From JADJQU01 sp035490315 (lineage in GTDB: Bacteria > Planctomycetota > UBA1135 > GCA-002686595): 15,289 bases of DNA. The notes beneath the pieces were generated by a model that saw nothing but the letters and a program-made list of their open reading frames with translations, had not been told where the DNA came from and searched no databases. Below are positions 7,174-14,792 of this stretch, piece after piece (position 1 is the first letter of the stretch; each line of letters starts with the position of its first letter). The position numbers were made by a program, and so were the translations under genes. Location: the NCBI GenBank assembly GCA_035490315.1, contig DATHET010000264.1:1-15289 (forward strand). Reading direction: 5' to 3'.

Positions 7174-8307
7174 TCAACGCGACAAACGCCCGCGCAGCCC
7201 CGCGAAAGCGCCGAGCAACGAATCCGCGAGGGCCGGAGCGCCCTCGGTGGCCGGATCCTGCGATCCGCTCGAGCCTTCCAAGGAGCAGAAGTCGCCCTGG
7301 CGGCGCGTCTCCTTGGCTTCGGGCGGCCGCAGCCAGACCGCGTCGCTCGGCGGGGGAGTCGCGCGGAACACCACCAGGTAGACAGGCTCGCTCGGGGCGG
7401 CTTGCCCGGAGTCGTCCGCACCAGAGTCGGATCCGTCGCTCGAGCTGTCCGACGAAAGGTCGGAATCGGAGAGTTCCGGCGCGGGCTCGGAGGAGTCCAT
7501 CGAGCTCGAGTCGTACGAGGACTCCGAGGACGAATCGTCCGACGATTCGGAGGATTCAGGACTCGGCTCCGGCGGCGGAACGGGCTGCGCGGGGCCAGTC
7601 GCGGGCAGGGGGAAGAAGAGCGTCGGCAGTGCATCGCGGCCGACGAGGTTCATCTCGACCAGCAGGCGGTACCAGGCGGCGACCTGGGCGCGGACCGGCA
7701 GGTTGCCGACCAGAGGCAAGCGCAGCGGACCGCGATAAGTGGCGCGTCGCAGGGCTTCGAGTCCGCGCAGGCATTCGAAGAGACCGTCCTTGCCCTGCTC
7801 GGGCCACAGGGCTGCGATCCAGTTGTCGAAGTCGATGCGCTCCGCCTCGAAGGGCACGAGCCCGTCGACCGCGATCTCGCGCTTGCGCATCGCCGCGAGG
7901 AAGCTCGCCCCGTCGCTGTTCGCATCGCGCGCGGCGTAGGCCTCGGCCAGCCAGTCGAAAATCGGCGAGGCGACCGGCAGACCGTGGACGAGGTCCTCGA
8001 TCACCGGCTTTTTCTTGCGCTCGATGAAGGCCGTGAACGGGAAGGGGCGCAGATTGCCCGCGTCGCCGCTGGGCCAGGCCGCGGCGATCAAGGGCTGTCC
8101 CCAGGATTCACCGACGATCAAGGCCGCGGGCCAGGGCAGGCTCAAGGCCGTCTTCGCGTTGGCGCCCTGCGAGAAGGCGCGGTCGAGCCAATCGCGCAGG
8201 GCCTGTCCTGACCCAGAGCCCGCGCCGATGCGCAGGTAGTCCTTAGCCAGCGGCAATTTGCCGTAGATCTGGATCGTGCACGATTCCTTGCCGAGGAAGG
8301 AGAACAT
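7174..8307 (-). CDS. tagF: T6SS-associated regulator TagF with Ser/Asp-rich insertion
   Basis: TagF proteins repress T6SS assembly after translation, in Pseudomonas by acting on the Fha scaffold, independently of or fused to the PppA phosphatase. The N-terminus IQIYGKLPLAKDYLRIG (12-28) followed by RDWLDRAF (38-45) matches the family's 'YGKlP..gDF.r...' opening, and the TagF domain runs to about residue 235. Residues 249-300 are then a low-complexity tract with 25 Ser and 16 Asp/Glu out of 52. After it, a segment with DAVWLRPPE (322-330) and GDFCSLEGSSG (338-348) resembles the family's C-terminal 'SlWWt.G...GLP' region, so the tract looks like an insertion inside the domain and not a tail. 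No phosphatase domain is fused, and no kinase, phosphatase or Fha gene is in view. The start lies 3 nt after the tssM stop. Confidence 0.85.
   Translation of the reverse strand: MFSFLGKESCTIQIYGKLPLAKDYLRIGAGSGSGQALRDWLDRAFSQGANAKTALSLPWPAALIVGESWGQPLIAAAWPSGDAGNLRPFPFTAFIERKKKPVIEDLVHGLPVASPIFDWLAEAYAARDANSDGASFLAAMRKREIAVDGLVPFEAERIDFDNWIAALWPEQGKDGLFECLRGLEALRRATYRGPLRLPLVGNLPVRAQVAAWYRLLVEMNLVGRDALPTLFFPLPATGPAQPVPPPEPSPESSESSDDSSSESSYDSSSMDSSEPAPELSDSDLSSDSSSDGSDSGADDSGQAAPSEPVYLVVFRATPPPSDAVWLRPPEAKETRRQGDFCSLEGSSGSQDPATEGAPALADSLLGAFAGLRGRLSR
7405..7566 (-). repeat. Low-complexity Ser/Asp/Glu-rich coding tract in TagF
   Basis: Codons for TagF residues 248-301 form a stretch dominated by Ser (mostly TCG/TCC) and Asp/Glu codons, preceded by a Pro-rich run (PVPPPEPSP). 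It is predicted to be disordered, highly acidic and rich in potential phosphoacceptor serines. The reading frame stays open on both sides and family-like sequence resumes after it, so it is not a frameshift product. The repetitive GA/TC hexamers could change length by slippage. Confidence 0.8.
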
Positions 8308-8310
8308 GGG

Positions 8311-11300
8311 TCAATCCGCGCGCTTGGGGCGCAGCGGCAGGTCGCGTTCGAGGAATTTCACTTCGAAGGGCGCGGAGAGCTGCGATCCCGTGGGCGTCAC
8401 GACCACGCGCCACGCATTGTCCTCCTGCTTCTCGCCCGACCAGGCGAAGAGCAGAGGCGCCAGGCTGCCCAAGATCTCGAGCTTGACGTCGCCAGCCTGG
8501 AAATCGCGCGTCGCGCTGGGCGAGTCGTTCCAGCGCATGCGCATCTTCTTCGCGTTCGCGGCGCGGAAGTTCCACACCAGGATCTTCTCGGGCATGTCGC
8601 GCGAGACGGACTCGTACTCCCAATCGCCTTGCGCCGTGATCGGGCTGTAGAAGGCTTCCTTCCAGCCCTTGCCGGCCTGCGAGGAATCCCAGATCGACGA
8701 GGCTTCGTTCGAGAGCGGCCGGATCGAGAGCTTGACCGTGCCGTCCTGCACCTTGCGGCCGTCCTTGCCCAGAAGGAAGGTCTGCAGCTCGCTCAGGAAA
8801 TGCTGCGAGGCCCACAGCGGCTCGTGCTCGAGCGCCACCGGATCCTTGGGGAACAGGGCCAGGGCGTCGTTGTTGTTCGCGCGGTAGCTCTTGATCAGCG
8901 TGTCGAAGCGGCCGTTGCGGTCGAGCAGGGCGCCGAGCTTCTCCATGACCGTCGCCTCGTCCATGGTTTTCGTGTCGGCGAAATCCTGGGCGTAGAGGGC
9001 TTCGATCACGCTCGAGAAGTCCTCGAGCAGCTTGCCGAGGTCGGCCATGTAGCGCAGGCGGATCTCGTCGATCATCCGCAAGCGCAGGGTCAGGAACAGC
9101 TCGCGCACGTAGATGCCGCCCGCGTTGTCGGGCACGTCCTTCTCGCCCTGCTTGCTCTGGTCGATCTCCCAGATCTTGTTCGCGAGCTGCGGTCCGTCCT
9201 GAGCCAGGCCGGGATTCTTGGAGATGCTGTCGGCGAGGTTCTTCAGCCACTCGACGTAGGGAGTCGAGGTCACCGCGCGTGCGTTGGCGGGTGCGCGCAC
9301 CTTGCGCAGGGACTCCAGGGCCTTGGAGGCCTTCTCCATCTTCTCGAAGATCGGAGCGCTGGGCCGCAGCTGGGGATCGTCGAAAGGCGGCGCCTTCACT
9401 TCCTCGGCCGCTCCGCGCAACTTCTCGTCGAAGTCAGTGCGGTTGAGCTTTTGCGAGACCAGCAGGGCCGCGTCGACCAGGCTCACGCCCGCCTGGCCGT
9501 GCAGCGGCGGCGGCGTCCAGTACCTGCGCGCGGCGCGTTCGTGATCCTCGAGGCGGTCGACCAGCACGGCCTGCACTTCGTCCAGCCAGGCCGAGTCCAG
9601 CCCGTCGTCGCCGTCGTTGTCCGGCTTGCCGAAGTGCTCCTTCATGAAGGCGAAGTGGCGGTCGAGGACTCGCGCCATCTCCAGAGTCGCCTCGCCGTCC
9701 GGCGGCAGGGCTCGCCAGAAATCGAGCATCATGTCCTGGCGCGCCAGCACGTAGCGTTCTTCCAGGCGCCTCGCCCACTGATCCAGATCCGGACCGGAGG
9801 TGTTGGAGCCCGTGCCGCGCACGGCGGCCAGGGCATCGATCACTTCGGGCTCGATCGTCGGCGCGACACCCTTGACCGTGGCGCTGCGCAGCGAGTTCCA
9901 GTTCTTCTCGAGCGCGGAGAGGTGCTCGCTCAGGATCTTTTCGATCACCTCGACGAAATCGCGCGTGCGGTTGCGGTCCAGGGTGAGGAGCGCGGTGCGC
10001 GCCTGGACCAGCTTGGCGACCACATCGCCGGCGAATTCGTTCTCGGGCAGGGGCTTGCCCTTCGCTGTGAGCTCGGCGTTGACGCTGCTCCAGCTCGGGT
10101 AGCGCTCCTTGAATCGCCGGCCGACCTCGCGCATCTTGGCCACGTAGACGTTGCGGCCGACTTCGCTGGAAGCGAGATCGCGCACGCTGGCGTCGAGCTC
10201 TGGCCCCAGCGTGTCGATCGTCCAGTTCTCGTTCGGGCCCGCGCGGCATTCATGCTCCAGGCCGGCGTCGATCAAGTCGCGCAGACGGCCGTCGGGCACT
10301 TCGAGCTCGTCGTCCAGGGTCCGGACCGCGACCTCGCCGATCTTGGCGGCCAGCTCCCTCGCGTGCAGCGCCTCGCTGGCGTCGATGTTCTTCTCGATCC
10401 GTGCCAGCTTGCCTTCGAAGAAGACGCGCAGCAGCGACTTCGACATCCACTCCGTGTTGGGGTGATCGATGCCGGAGCGCTCCGCGAGCAGCTCGGCCAG
10501 GGGATCCCGCACGCGACCGAGCTCGATCATCTGCAATTCCAGGTGCGGCCGCTTGATCTCCCAGGTGACGGGCGTTTTGGCGTCCATCACCAGCTTGCAG
10601 CTCTCGAGCCGCGCCCAGGAGTCCGCGTAATCCCGCGCAAGCTTGAGCACGTCGCGGTCATTGGTCACGCCGGTCGCGGACAGCTTGCCGTGGGTGCGCT
10701 CGAGTCCCTGCCAGGCGAGCATGAAACCGAGCTCGTTGATCGGCTGATAAGGCTTGCCCGGCGTCAGGCAATCCTCGAAGAGGGCCAGGGCCTTCTTGGC
10801 CAGCACCTCGAGCTCCAAAGCGCTGATACCCGGCGGGCTGATCGACGGCTCGGCGGAGTAGTCCTTGCGCAGCTCGATCGCGGCGCGCAGCGTGAAAGGC
10901 TCCTCGTCGGCGCGCGCGATCTCGCGCTCGTTTTGCGGCACGGCTTCAGCGAGCTCGGCAGCGTGGCTTGTAGCGAAGTCGACTTTGCCCAACATGAGCA
11001 CGGCGCATTCCGCGCCCAGCTTGAGCTGGTCGTAATTCTGCGGCCCGTTTCCCGCGAGCAGCTCGCTGATGTGTTTCTGCATCGCCTTGCGCAGGGCGGG
11101 CACGGCGCGCGTGTCGAATTCGGCGACGTACAGGCGCTTCAGCTCGTCGCGCGTCGAGTTGAAGATCTCCTCGGAGGTCGCGCGCTCCTGATCGACCGCG
11201 CGGTTGATCGCCCAGAGGACTTTCATGTGATCGGTCAGGCCCCATTCGCGCGCGCGCTCCGCGCTCTTGCTCATGTCCAGAGCTTTCTTCGTCAGATCGT

Positions 11301-12645
11301 CGACCTCCGCCTTGCTGTCGCTGAGCAGGTAGATCGCGCCGCCGACCACCGAGACCAGGGCGATCAAGGCCGACACGCCGTAGCCGACCAGGGCGCGGCG
11401 CTGGGCCGCGAGCACGCGGCCCTTGGTCGGCCGCACGATCCCGCGCTCGCCGAAGACCCGCGTGCGCACCAGGTCCTTGATGAAATAGGCGCGCTGCTTG
11501 GTGAACAGGGCTTCCAGCTCCTGCATGTCGGCGTCGCCGCTGCCGCCCAGGGCCTCGGCGCAGACGCGCGCGATCGGCACGCCGGATTGCAGACCGCTGG
11601 TGAGATAAATGCCGCGGAACGTCAGGCGATCCGAGAGACCGGAGTCGGTGAACACGCGCCGCAGGTAGATCTCCAGCGGTTCCTCGAGCGCGGCCAGCTC
11701 GTCGGGGAAGGCGAACATCCGGTCGATTTCCGACAGGGCTTCGGGGATGCGCGCGCTGCTGAGCATCTCGCCACGCAACAGCCGCGCACGCGCGACCATG
11801 TCGCGGAATCCGCCGCGCGTCTCCTCGAGATCGAAGGCCAGGTCGACCTTGTCGGCCGCGCGCGACCAGCCGAACATCTCGTGCCGCTTGGCGGCATCGA
11901 GGCGGTGCACGGACTCGGCGAATCCGAAGAGTTTGTCGGCCTTGGTCAGCACCAGGTAGATCGGCAGCTGGGCGTCGAGCTTCTTGGCCAGGGTGAGCAG
12001 CGCGCCCTGGATCTTGTTCGCCTTCTGACGCGCGACGTCGGGCGAATCGGTCAGCAAGCTGTCGCAGGGGATGACCAGCAGGATCCCGTTGGCCGGGCAG
12101 ATCGGCCGGAAATTCGTCAGCAGATCGAGGAAGGCTTCCCATTCGACCTGGTCGGCGACTCCGCCTTCATGGGTGAACAATCGCCCGGCGAGGTCGAGGA
12201 TCACTGCTTCTTCCGTGAACCACCAGTCGCAGCCGCGCGTGCCGCCGATGCCGGAGAGCTTGTTCTGACCGAAGGGGAAGTGCAGGTCGGAGTTCTGCAG
12301 CAGCACGCTCTTGCCCGACTGCGGCTCGCCGACCAGCAAATAAAAAGGCAGCTCGTAGCGGTCGATCTTCTGCTTGTCGAGCTCGGCCTGGAAGCCCTGC
12401 CACTCGCGCTTGCGGTCCTCGATGCCTTCCTTCGCGGTCAGACCTTCGTCGAAGGCCTTGCGCTTGCGCTTCTTCCAGAACCGCAGGCCGACCTCGGCCA
12501 GGATCCAGATCACGCCGACGATGAGGACGGCCCACAAGAGCGGCTTGAACAGCTCGCGAACGAAAAGGAAGACCAGGATCAGGCCGACCACGACGAGCAG
12601 CGCGACGCCGATCCAGAACCACTTGTTTGTGAGGATGCGCTTCAT
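8311..12645 (-). CDS. tssM: T6SS membrane-complex protein TssM (IcmF family)
   Basis: TssM is the large inner-membrane subunit that spans the periplasm and, with TssL and TssJ, forms the T6SS envelope channel. Two transmembrane helices lie near residues 9-29 and 34-52, and a third near 418-441. Between them is a cytoplasmic GTPase-like domain with an intact Walker A motif GEPQSGKS (106-113), a Walker B-like AVILDLAGRLF (147-157) and an LVLTKADKLFGF segment (231-242). RGIYLTSGLQSG (344-355) is the usual IcmF signature. The rest is a long, mainly helical periplasmic region ending in a probable beta-rich C-terminal domain from about residue 1300. At 1444 residues it is longer than the roughly 1100-1250 common for the family. 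The ATG at 12645 has no strong ribosome binding site, but the membrane helices follow directly, which supports it. It ends 3 nt before tagF. Confidence 0.96.
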   Translation of the reverse strand: MKRILTNKWFWIGVALLVVVGLILVFLFVRELFKPLLWAVLIVGVIWILAEVGLRFWKKRKRKAFDEGLTAKEGIEDRKREWQGFQAELDKQKIDRYELPFYLLVGEPQSGKSVLLQNSDLHFPFGQNKLSGIGGTRGCDWWFTEEAVILDLAGRLFTHEGGVADQVEWEAFLDLLTNFRPICPANGILLVIPCDSLLTDSPDVARQKANKIQGALLTLAKKLDAQLPIYLVLTKADKLFGFAESVHRLDAAKRHEMFGWSRAADKVDLAFDLEETRGGFRDMVARARLLRGEMLSSARIPEALSEIDRMFAFPDELAALEEPLEIYLRRVFTDSGLSDRLTFRGIYLTSGLQSGVPIARVCAEALGGSGDADMQELEALFTKQRAYFIKDLVRTRVFGERGIVRPTKGRVLAAQRRALVGYGVSALIALVSVVGGAIYLLSDSKAEVDDLTKKALDMSKSAERAREWGLTDHMKVLWAINRAVDQERATSEEIFNSTRDELKRLYVAEFDTRAVPALRKAMQKHISELLAGNGPQNYDQLKLGAECAVLMLGKVDFATSHAAELAEAVPQNEREIARADEEPFTLRAAIELRKDYSAEPSISPPGISALELEVLAKKALALFEDCLTPGKPYQPINELGFMLAWQGLERTHGKLSATGVTNDRDVLKLARDYADSWARLESCKLVMDAKTPVTWEIKRPHLELQMIELGRVRDPLAELLAERSGIDHPNTEWMSKSLLRVFFEGKLARIEKNIDASEALHARELAAKIGEVAVRTLDDELEVPDGRLRDLIDAGLEHECRAGPNENWTIDTLGPELDASVRDLASSEVGRNVYVAKMREVGRRFKERYPSWSSVNAELTAKGKPLPENEFAGDVVAKLVQARTALLTLDRNRTRDFVEVIEKILSEHLSALEKNWNSLRSATVKGVAPTIEPEVIDALAAVRGTGSNTSGPDLDQWARRLEERYVLARQDMMLDFWRALPPDGEATLEMARVLDRHFAFMKEHFGKPDNDGDDGLDSAWLDEVQAVLVDRLEDHERAARRYWTPPPLHGQAGVSLVDAALLVSQKLNRTDFDEKLRGAAEEVKAPPFDDPQLRPSAPIFEKMEKASKALESLRKVRAPANARAVTSTPYVEWLKNLADSISKNPGLAQDGPQLANKIWEIDQSKQGEKDVPDNAGGIYVRELFLTLRLRMIDEIRLRYMADLGKLLEDFSSVIEALYAQDFADTKTMDEATVMEKLGALLDRNGRFDTLIKSYRANNNDALALFPKDPVALEHEPLWASQHFLSELQTFLLGKDGRKVQDGTVKLSIRPLSNEASSIWDSSQAGKGWKEAFYSPITAQGDWEYESVSRDMPEKILVWNFRAANAKKMRMRWNDSPSATRDFQAGDVKLEILGSLAPLLFAWSGEKQEDNAWRVVVTPTGSQLSAPFEVKFLERDLPLRPKRAD

Positions 12646-12699
12646 GGGTCGACGGGTGCGGAGATCCGCGGGCGGTCGCGTGCAGCTCGCGCCCTGGGA

Positions 12700-13410
12700 T
12701 CAGCGTGTGCTTTTCTTGAGTGTCTCCGCCTGCTGGCCGATCTTGTCGTTGATCTTGCGATTCTTGAAGCGGGTCATCCCGTCGCCGGTCAGCAGCACGA
12801 ACAGGATCGCCGCCAGGGCCACCAGGACGAAGCGCATGATGCCCGCGGTCGGAAGCTTGGCCACCGTGCGCGGCGAATTGCGGCCGTAGCATTCCGGCGC
12901 GAGCCGATCGCCGAGCGCGCCGCGCAGCTGGGCCTTCTCGAACAAGAGCAGGCGGCGGCGGTCGAGCTCCTTGCGGTCGCCGAGCAGCTCGCCCTGGAAG
13001 CCGAGGGCCATGCAGGTGAACAGGACGTGGGCCAGGTCCGAAGTTTCATGGGCCGTGTCGGACAGCACCTCGTCGACGATCTGGAAGAACTTCGTGCCGG
13101 CTTCGGCTGTATTGAAGTAGTGCTGCTCGAGCAGCTGCATCGACCAGGCCGCGCGGTTGCCCCAGTTCGAGCCGAGCACCACTTGATCCGCCGCGGCGAC
13201 CAGCGGGTACTTCGCCTTCTCGAAGAGGTTGCGCAGCTTGCGGTCGCCCTCGCAGGCGCGCTCGACGCGCTCGAACTCGCGCACCAGGACGTCGCGCAGC
13301 TCCTCGACTCCCAGGCTCGAAGTCTCCGCGTTGCGGCGGAACGCAGTCAGGAACAGGAAGATCGGCGTGCAGGCGTCGTGCAGCGAAGCGGGCTTGGTGG
13401 CGGTGGTCAT
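12700..13410 (-). CDS. tssL: T6SS inner-membrane protein TssL (DotU type, short form)
   Basis: The 236-residue protein has the cytoplasmic DotU/IcmH helical domain followed by one transmembrane helix near residues 190-207 (GIMRFVLVALAAILFVLL) and a short charged tail. DotU signatures seen are YPLVAAADQVVLGSNWG (69-85), then EQHYFNTAEAGTKFF (95-109), and CMALGFQGEL (133-142). TssL partners TssM in the inner membrane and contacts TssK of the baseplate. Many TssL proteins carry a C-terminal OmpA-like peptidoglycan-binding domain; this one ends about 30 residues after the membrane helix and has none, so wall anchoring would need another protein. A purine-rich GAGG overlapping the tssK stop lies about 10 nt before the ATG. 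The stop is in frame with the tssM start 54 nt downstream. Confidence 0.93.
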   Translation of the reverse strand: MTTATKPASLHDACTPIFLFLTAFRRNAETSSLGVEELRDVLVREFERVERACEGDRKLRNLFEKAKYPLVAAADQVVLGSNWGNRAAWSMQLLEQHYFNTAEAGTKFFQIVDEVLSDTAHETSDLAHVLFTCMALGFQGELLGDRKELDRRRLLLFEKAQLRGALGDRLAPECYGRNSPRTVAKLPTAGIMRFVLVALAAILFVLLTGDGMTRFKNRKINDKIGQQAETLKKSTR

Positions 13411-13424
13411 GACTTCTGGCTACC

Positions 13425-14792
13425 TCAATCCGGCAGCTCGACATAGAAGTGGTAGCGCACTTCGCCCAGGGAGCCCAGGGCCGAGAGCAGCATCGCCTGG
13501 CGGGACTCGACCAGCCTGAGCCAGGCGTCGCGCGAGCGGCCCTCGGTGACGACGCGGAAGAAGTGCAGGCCGTCGCGCTTGGGGAAGGAGGTCGGCGCGT
13601 TGCGCTCGTGCTCGAGCTCGATGCCCGGCACCACGCCCTGGATCACGCGGTCCGCATCGGACGGCGGGATCAGTTTCACGCAGGCTCCGACCAGCTCGGC
13701 GGTTTCCTCGGGCGACTTGTCCATCTCGATCGCCATGTGGAACAGCGCGTTGCGCTCGGCCCAATGGTCGGGGAAGGTGCACTCGAAGATGCCTTCGCGC
13801 TGCTCATCGCGCTGGAACTCGGCCGTGTCGTAGGGCACGGCGACCTCGGCCGCGAGCAGGTTGCGAACCTGCTCCAGCACTTCGCTGAAACCGGCGAAGG
13901 GTTCGGCGTGGTCGTAGGCAGGGACTTCGGGCACGACGCGATCCGGCGAGAACACCGCCAGGTTGCCGGCGGTGCGCGCCAGCTCGAGGTACGCGTAGTA
14001 GGGGTGGAGGCTCGGATTCTTGGCCAGGTGCTCGAGGCTCGCCACGCAGGGATTGAGCGCCTGGAGCTTGAGCATCCCGGCGATGTCCGCGCCGCGCTCG
14101 ACGCTCGACAGCTTTGCCAATGCCGGCACCCGCGCCGCGAGATCGCGCGCATTCGAGCGCGCGCGCGACGCCAGGTCGACCAGGGCCGCGACCAGGGCCG
14201 CGGACGCGCCGCAGCTGAGGACCGGCCCGATCCAGGAATCGCTCAGCGCCGAATGGGCCTGGGGCTCGCCGCGACGAACGAGGCGCGCGATCGGCAGTGT
14301 TTCGAACCCCGAGCGATCCTCCTCGCCGAAGAACAGCCGCGCGCGCAGGCGCTTGAACTCCAGCTCCTTGTACGCATCGCGCTGGTTCTCGTCGGGAACG
14401 CCCTCGACCTCGACGCCGTGGCGGTAGCTGCGGCCTTCTTCGCTGCCGATCTGCGGCACGTTGGCCTGCACCGCCTGCACGCCGAGGTAGACCTGCAGCT
14501 CGGCCTCGGTGAAGTGCTCGCCGAACTCGCGCTGCTCGACCGCGGCGTTGCCCGGCAGGGCGAGCCAGGTTCCGTCGCGCATCAGGAACTCGCCCTCGAT
14601 GAGCAGGAAGACGTCGCGCTCCAGGGCCTTCTCGTCGATGCGCAGGGCCAGAGCTCCGAAGCTACCCGCCTGGGACGCGGCGTCTCCGGCGATCAGTCGG
14701 CCGTTCAGCTCGCGAGCGAATGCCTGCAGGTGCTGGGGGCACAGCAGCATGCCCTCGCGCCAGAGCACGCTCGGGGGACGGGACGAGCTCAT
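13425..14792 (-). CDS. tssK: T6SS baseplate protein TssK
   Basis: This 455-residue protein is close to the usual TssK length of about 450. TssK is the trimeric baseplate subunit that docks the wedge complex (TssE, TssF, TssG) onto the TssL/TssM membrane complex in the cytoplasm. The start at 14792 is chosen because the family's N-terminal signature, SVLWREGMLLCPQHLQ (residues 8-23), follows at once; a longer frame from an ATG at 15086 would read through the upstream gene and gives an unrelated Arg/Pro-rich extension. Further family motifs are HPYYAYLELARTAGNLAVF (263-281) and PAYDHAEPFAGF (291-302). The start codon overlaps the upstream stop as ATGA, and tssL follows after 14 nt. No key region appears to be missing. 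Identity is secure from motifs, length and neighbours. Confidence 0.95.
   Translation of the reverse strand: MSSSRPPSVLWREGMLLCPQHLQAFARELNGRLIAGDAASQAGSFGALALRIDEKALERDVFLLIEGEFLMRDGTWLALPGNAAVEQREFGEHFTEAELQVYLGVQAVQANVPQIGSEEGRSYRHGVEVEGVPDENQRDAYKELEFKRLRARLFFGEEDRSGFETLPIARLVRRGEPQAHSALSDSWIGPVLSCGASAALVAALVDLASRARSNARDLAARVPALAKLSSVERGADIAGMLKLQALNPCVASLEHLAKNPSLHPYYAYLELARTAGNLAVFSPDRVVPEVPAYDHAEPFAGFSEVLEQVRNLLAAEVAVPYDTAEFQRDEQREGIFECTFPDHWAERNALFHMAIEMDKSPEETAELVGACVKLIPPSDADRVIQGVVPGIELEHERNAPTSFPKRDGLHFFRVVTEGRSRDAWLRLVESRQAMLLSALGSLGEVRYHFYVELPD

Noticed and set aside
7405..7566. The Ser/Asp-rich part of TagF as a frameshift artefact.
   Set aside because: The same frame leads into sequence resembling the TagF C-terminal region and runs to a stop just before the intergenic gap; no alternative frame gives better family sequence.
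8629..13446. A 1605-codon open frame on the plus strand opposite tssM and tssL, and similar long plus-strand frames elsewhere (8-1273, 1805-3964, 3961-6117, 6118-8211, 13449-14918).
   Set aside because: They lie exactly opposite secure T6SS genes and have Arg/Ala/Gly/Leu-biased compositions with no recognisable motif. Strong G/C preference at third codon positions keeps the antisense frames free of stops.
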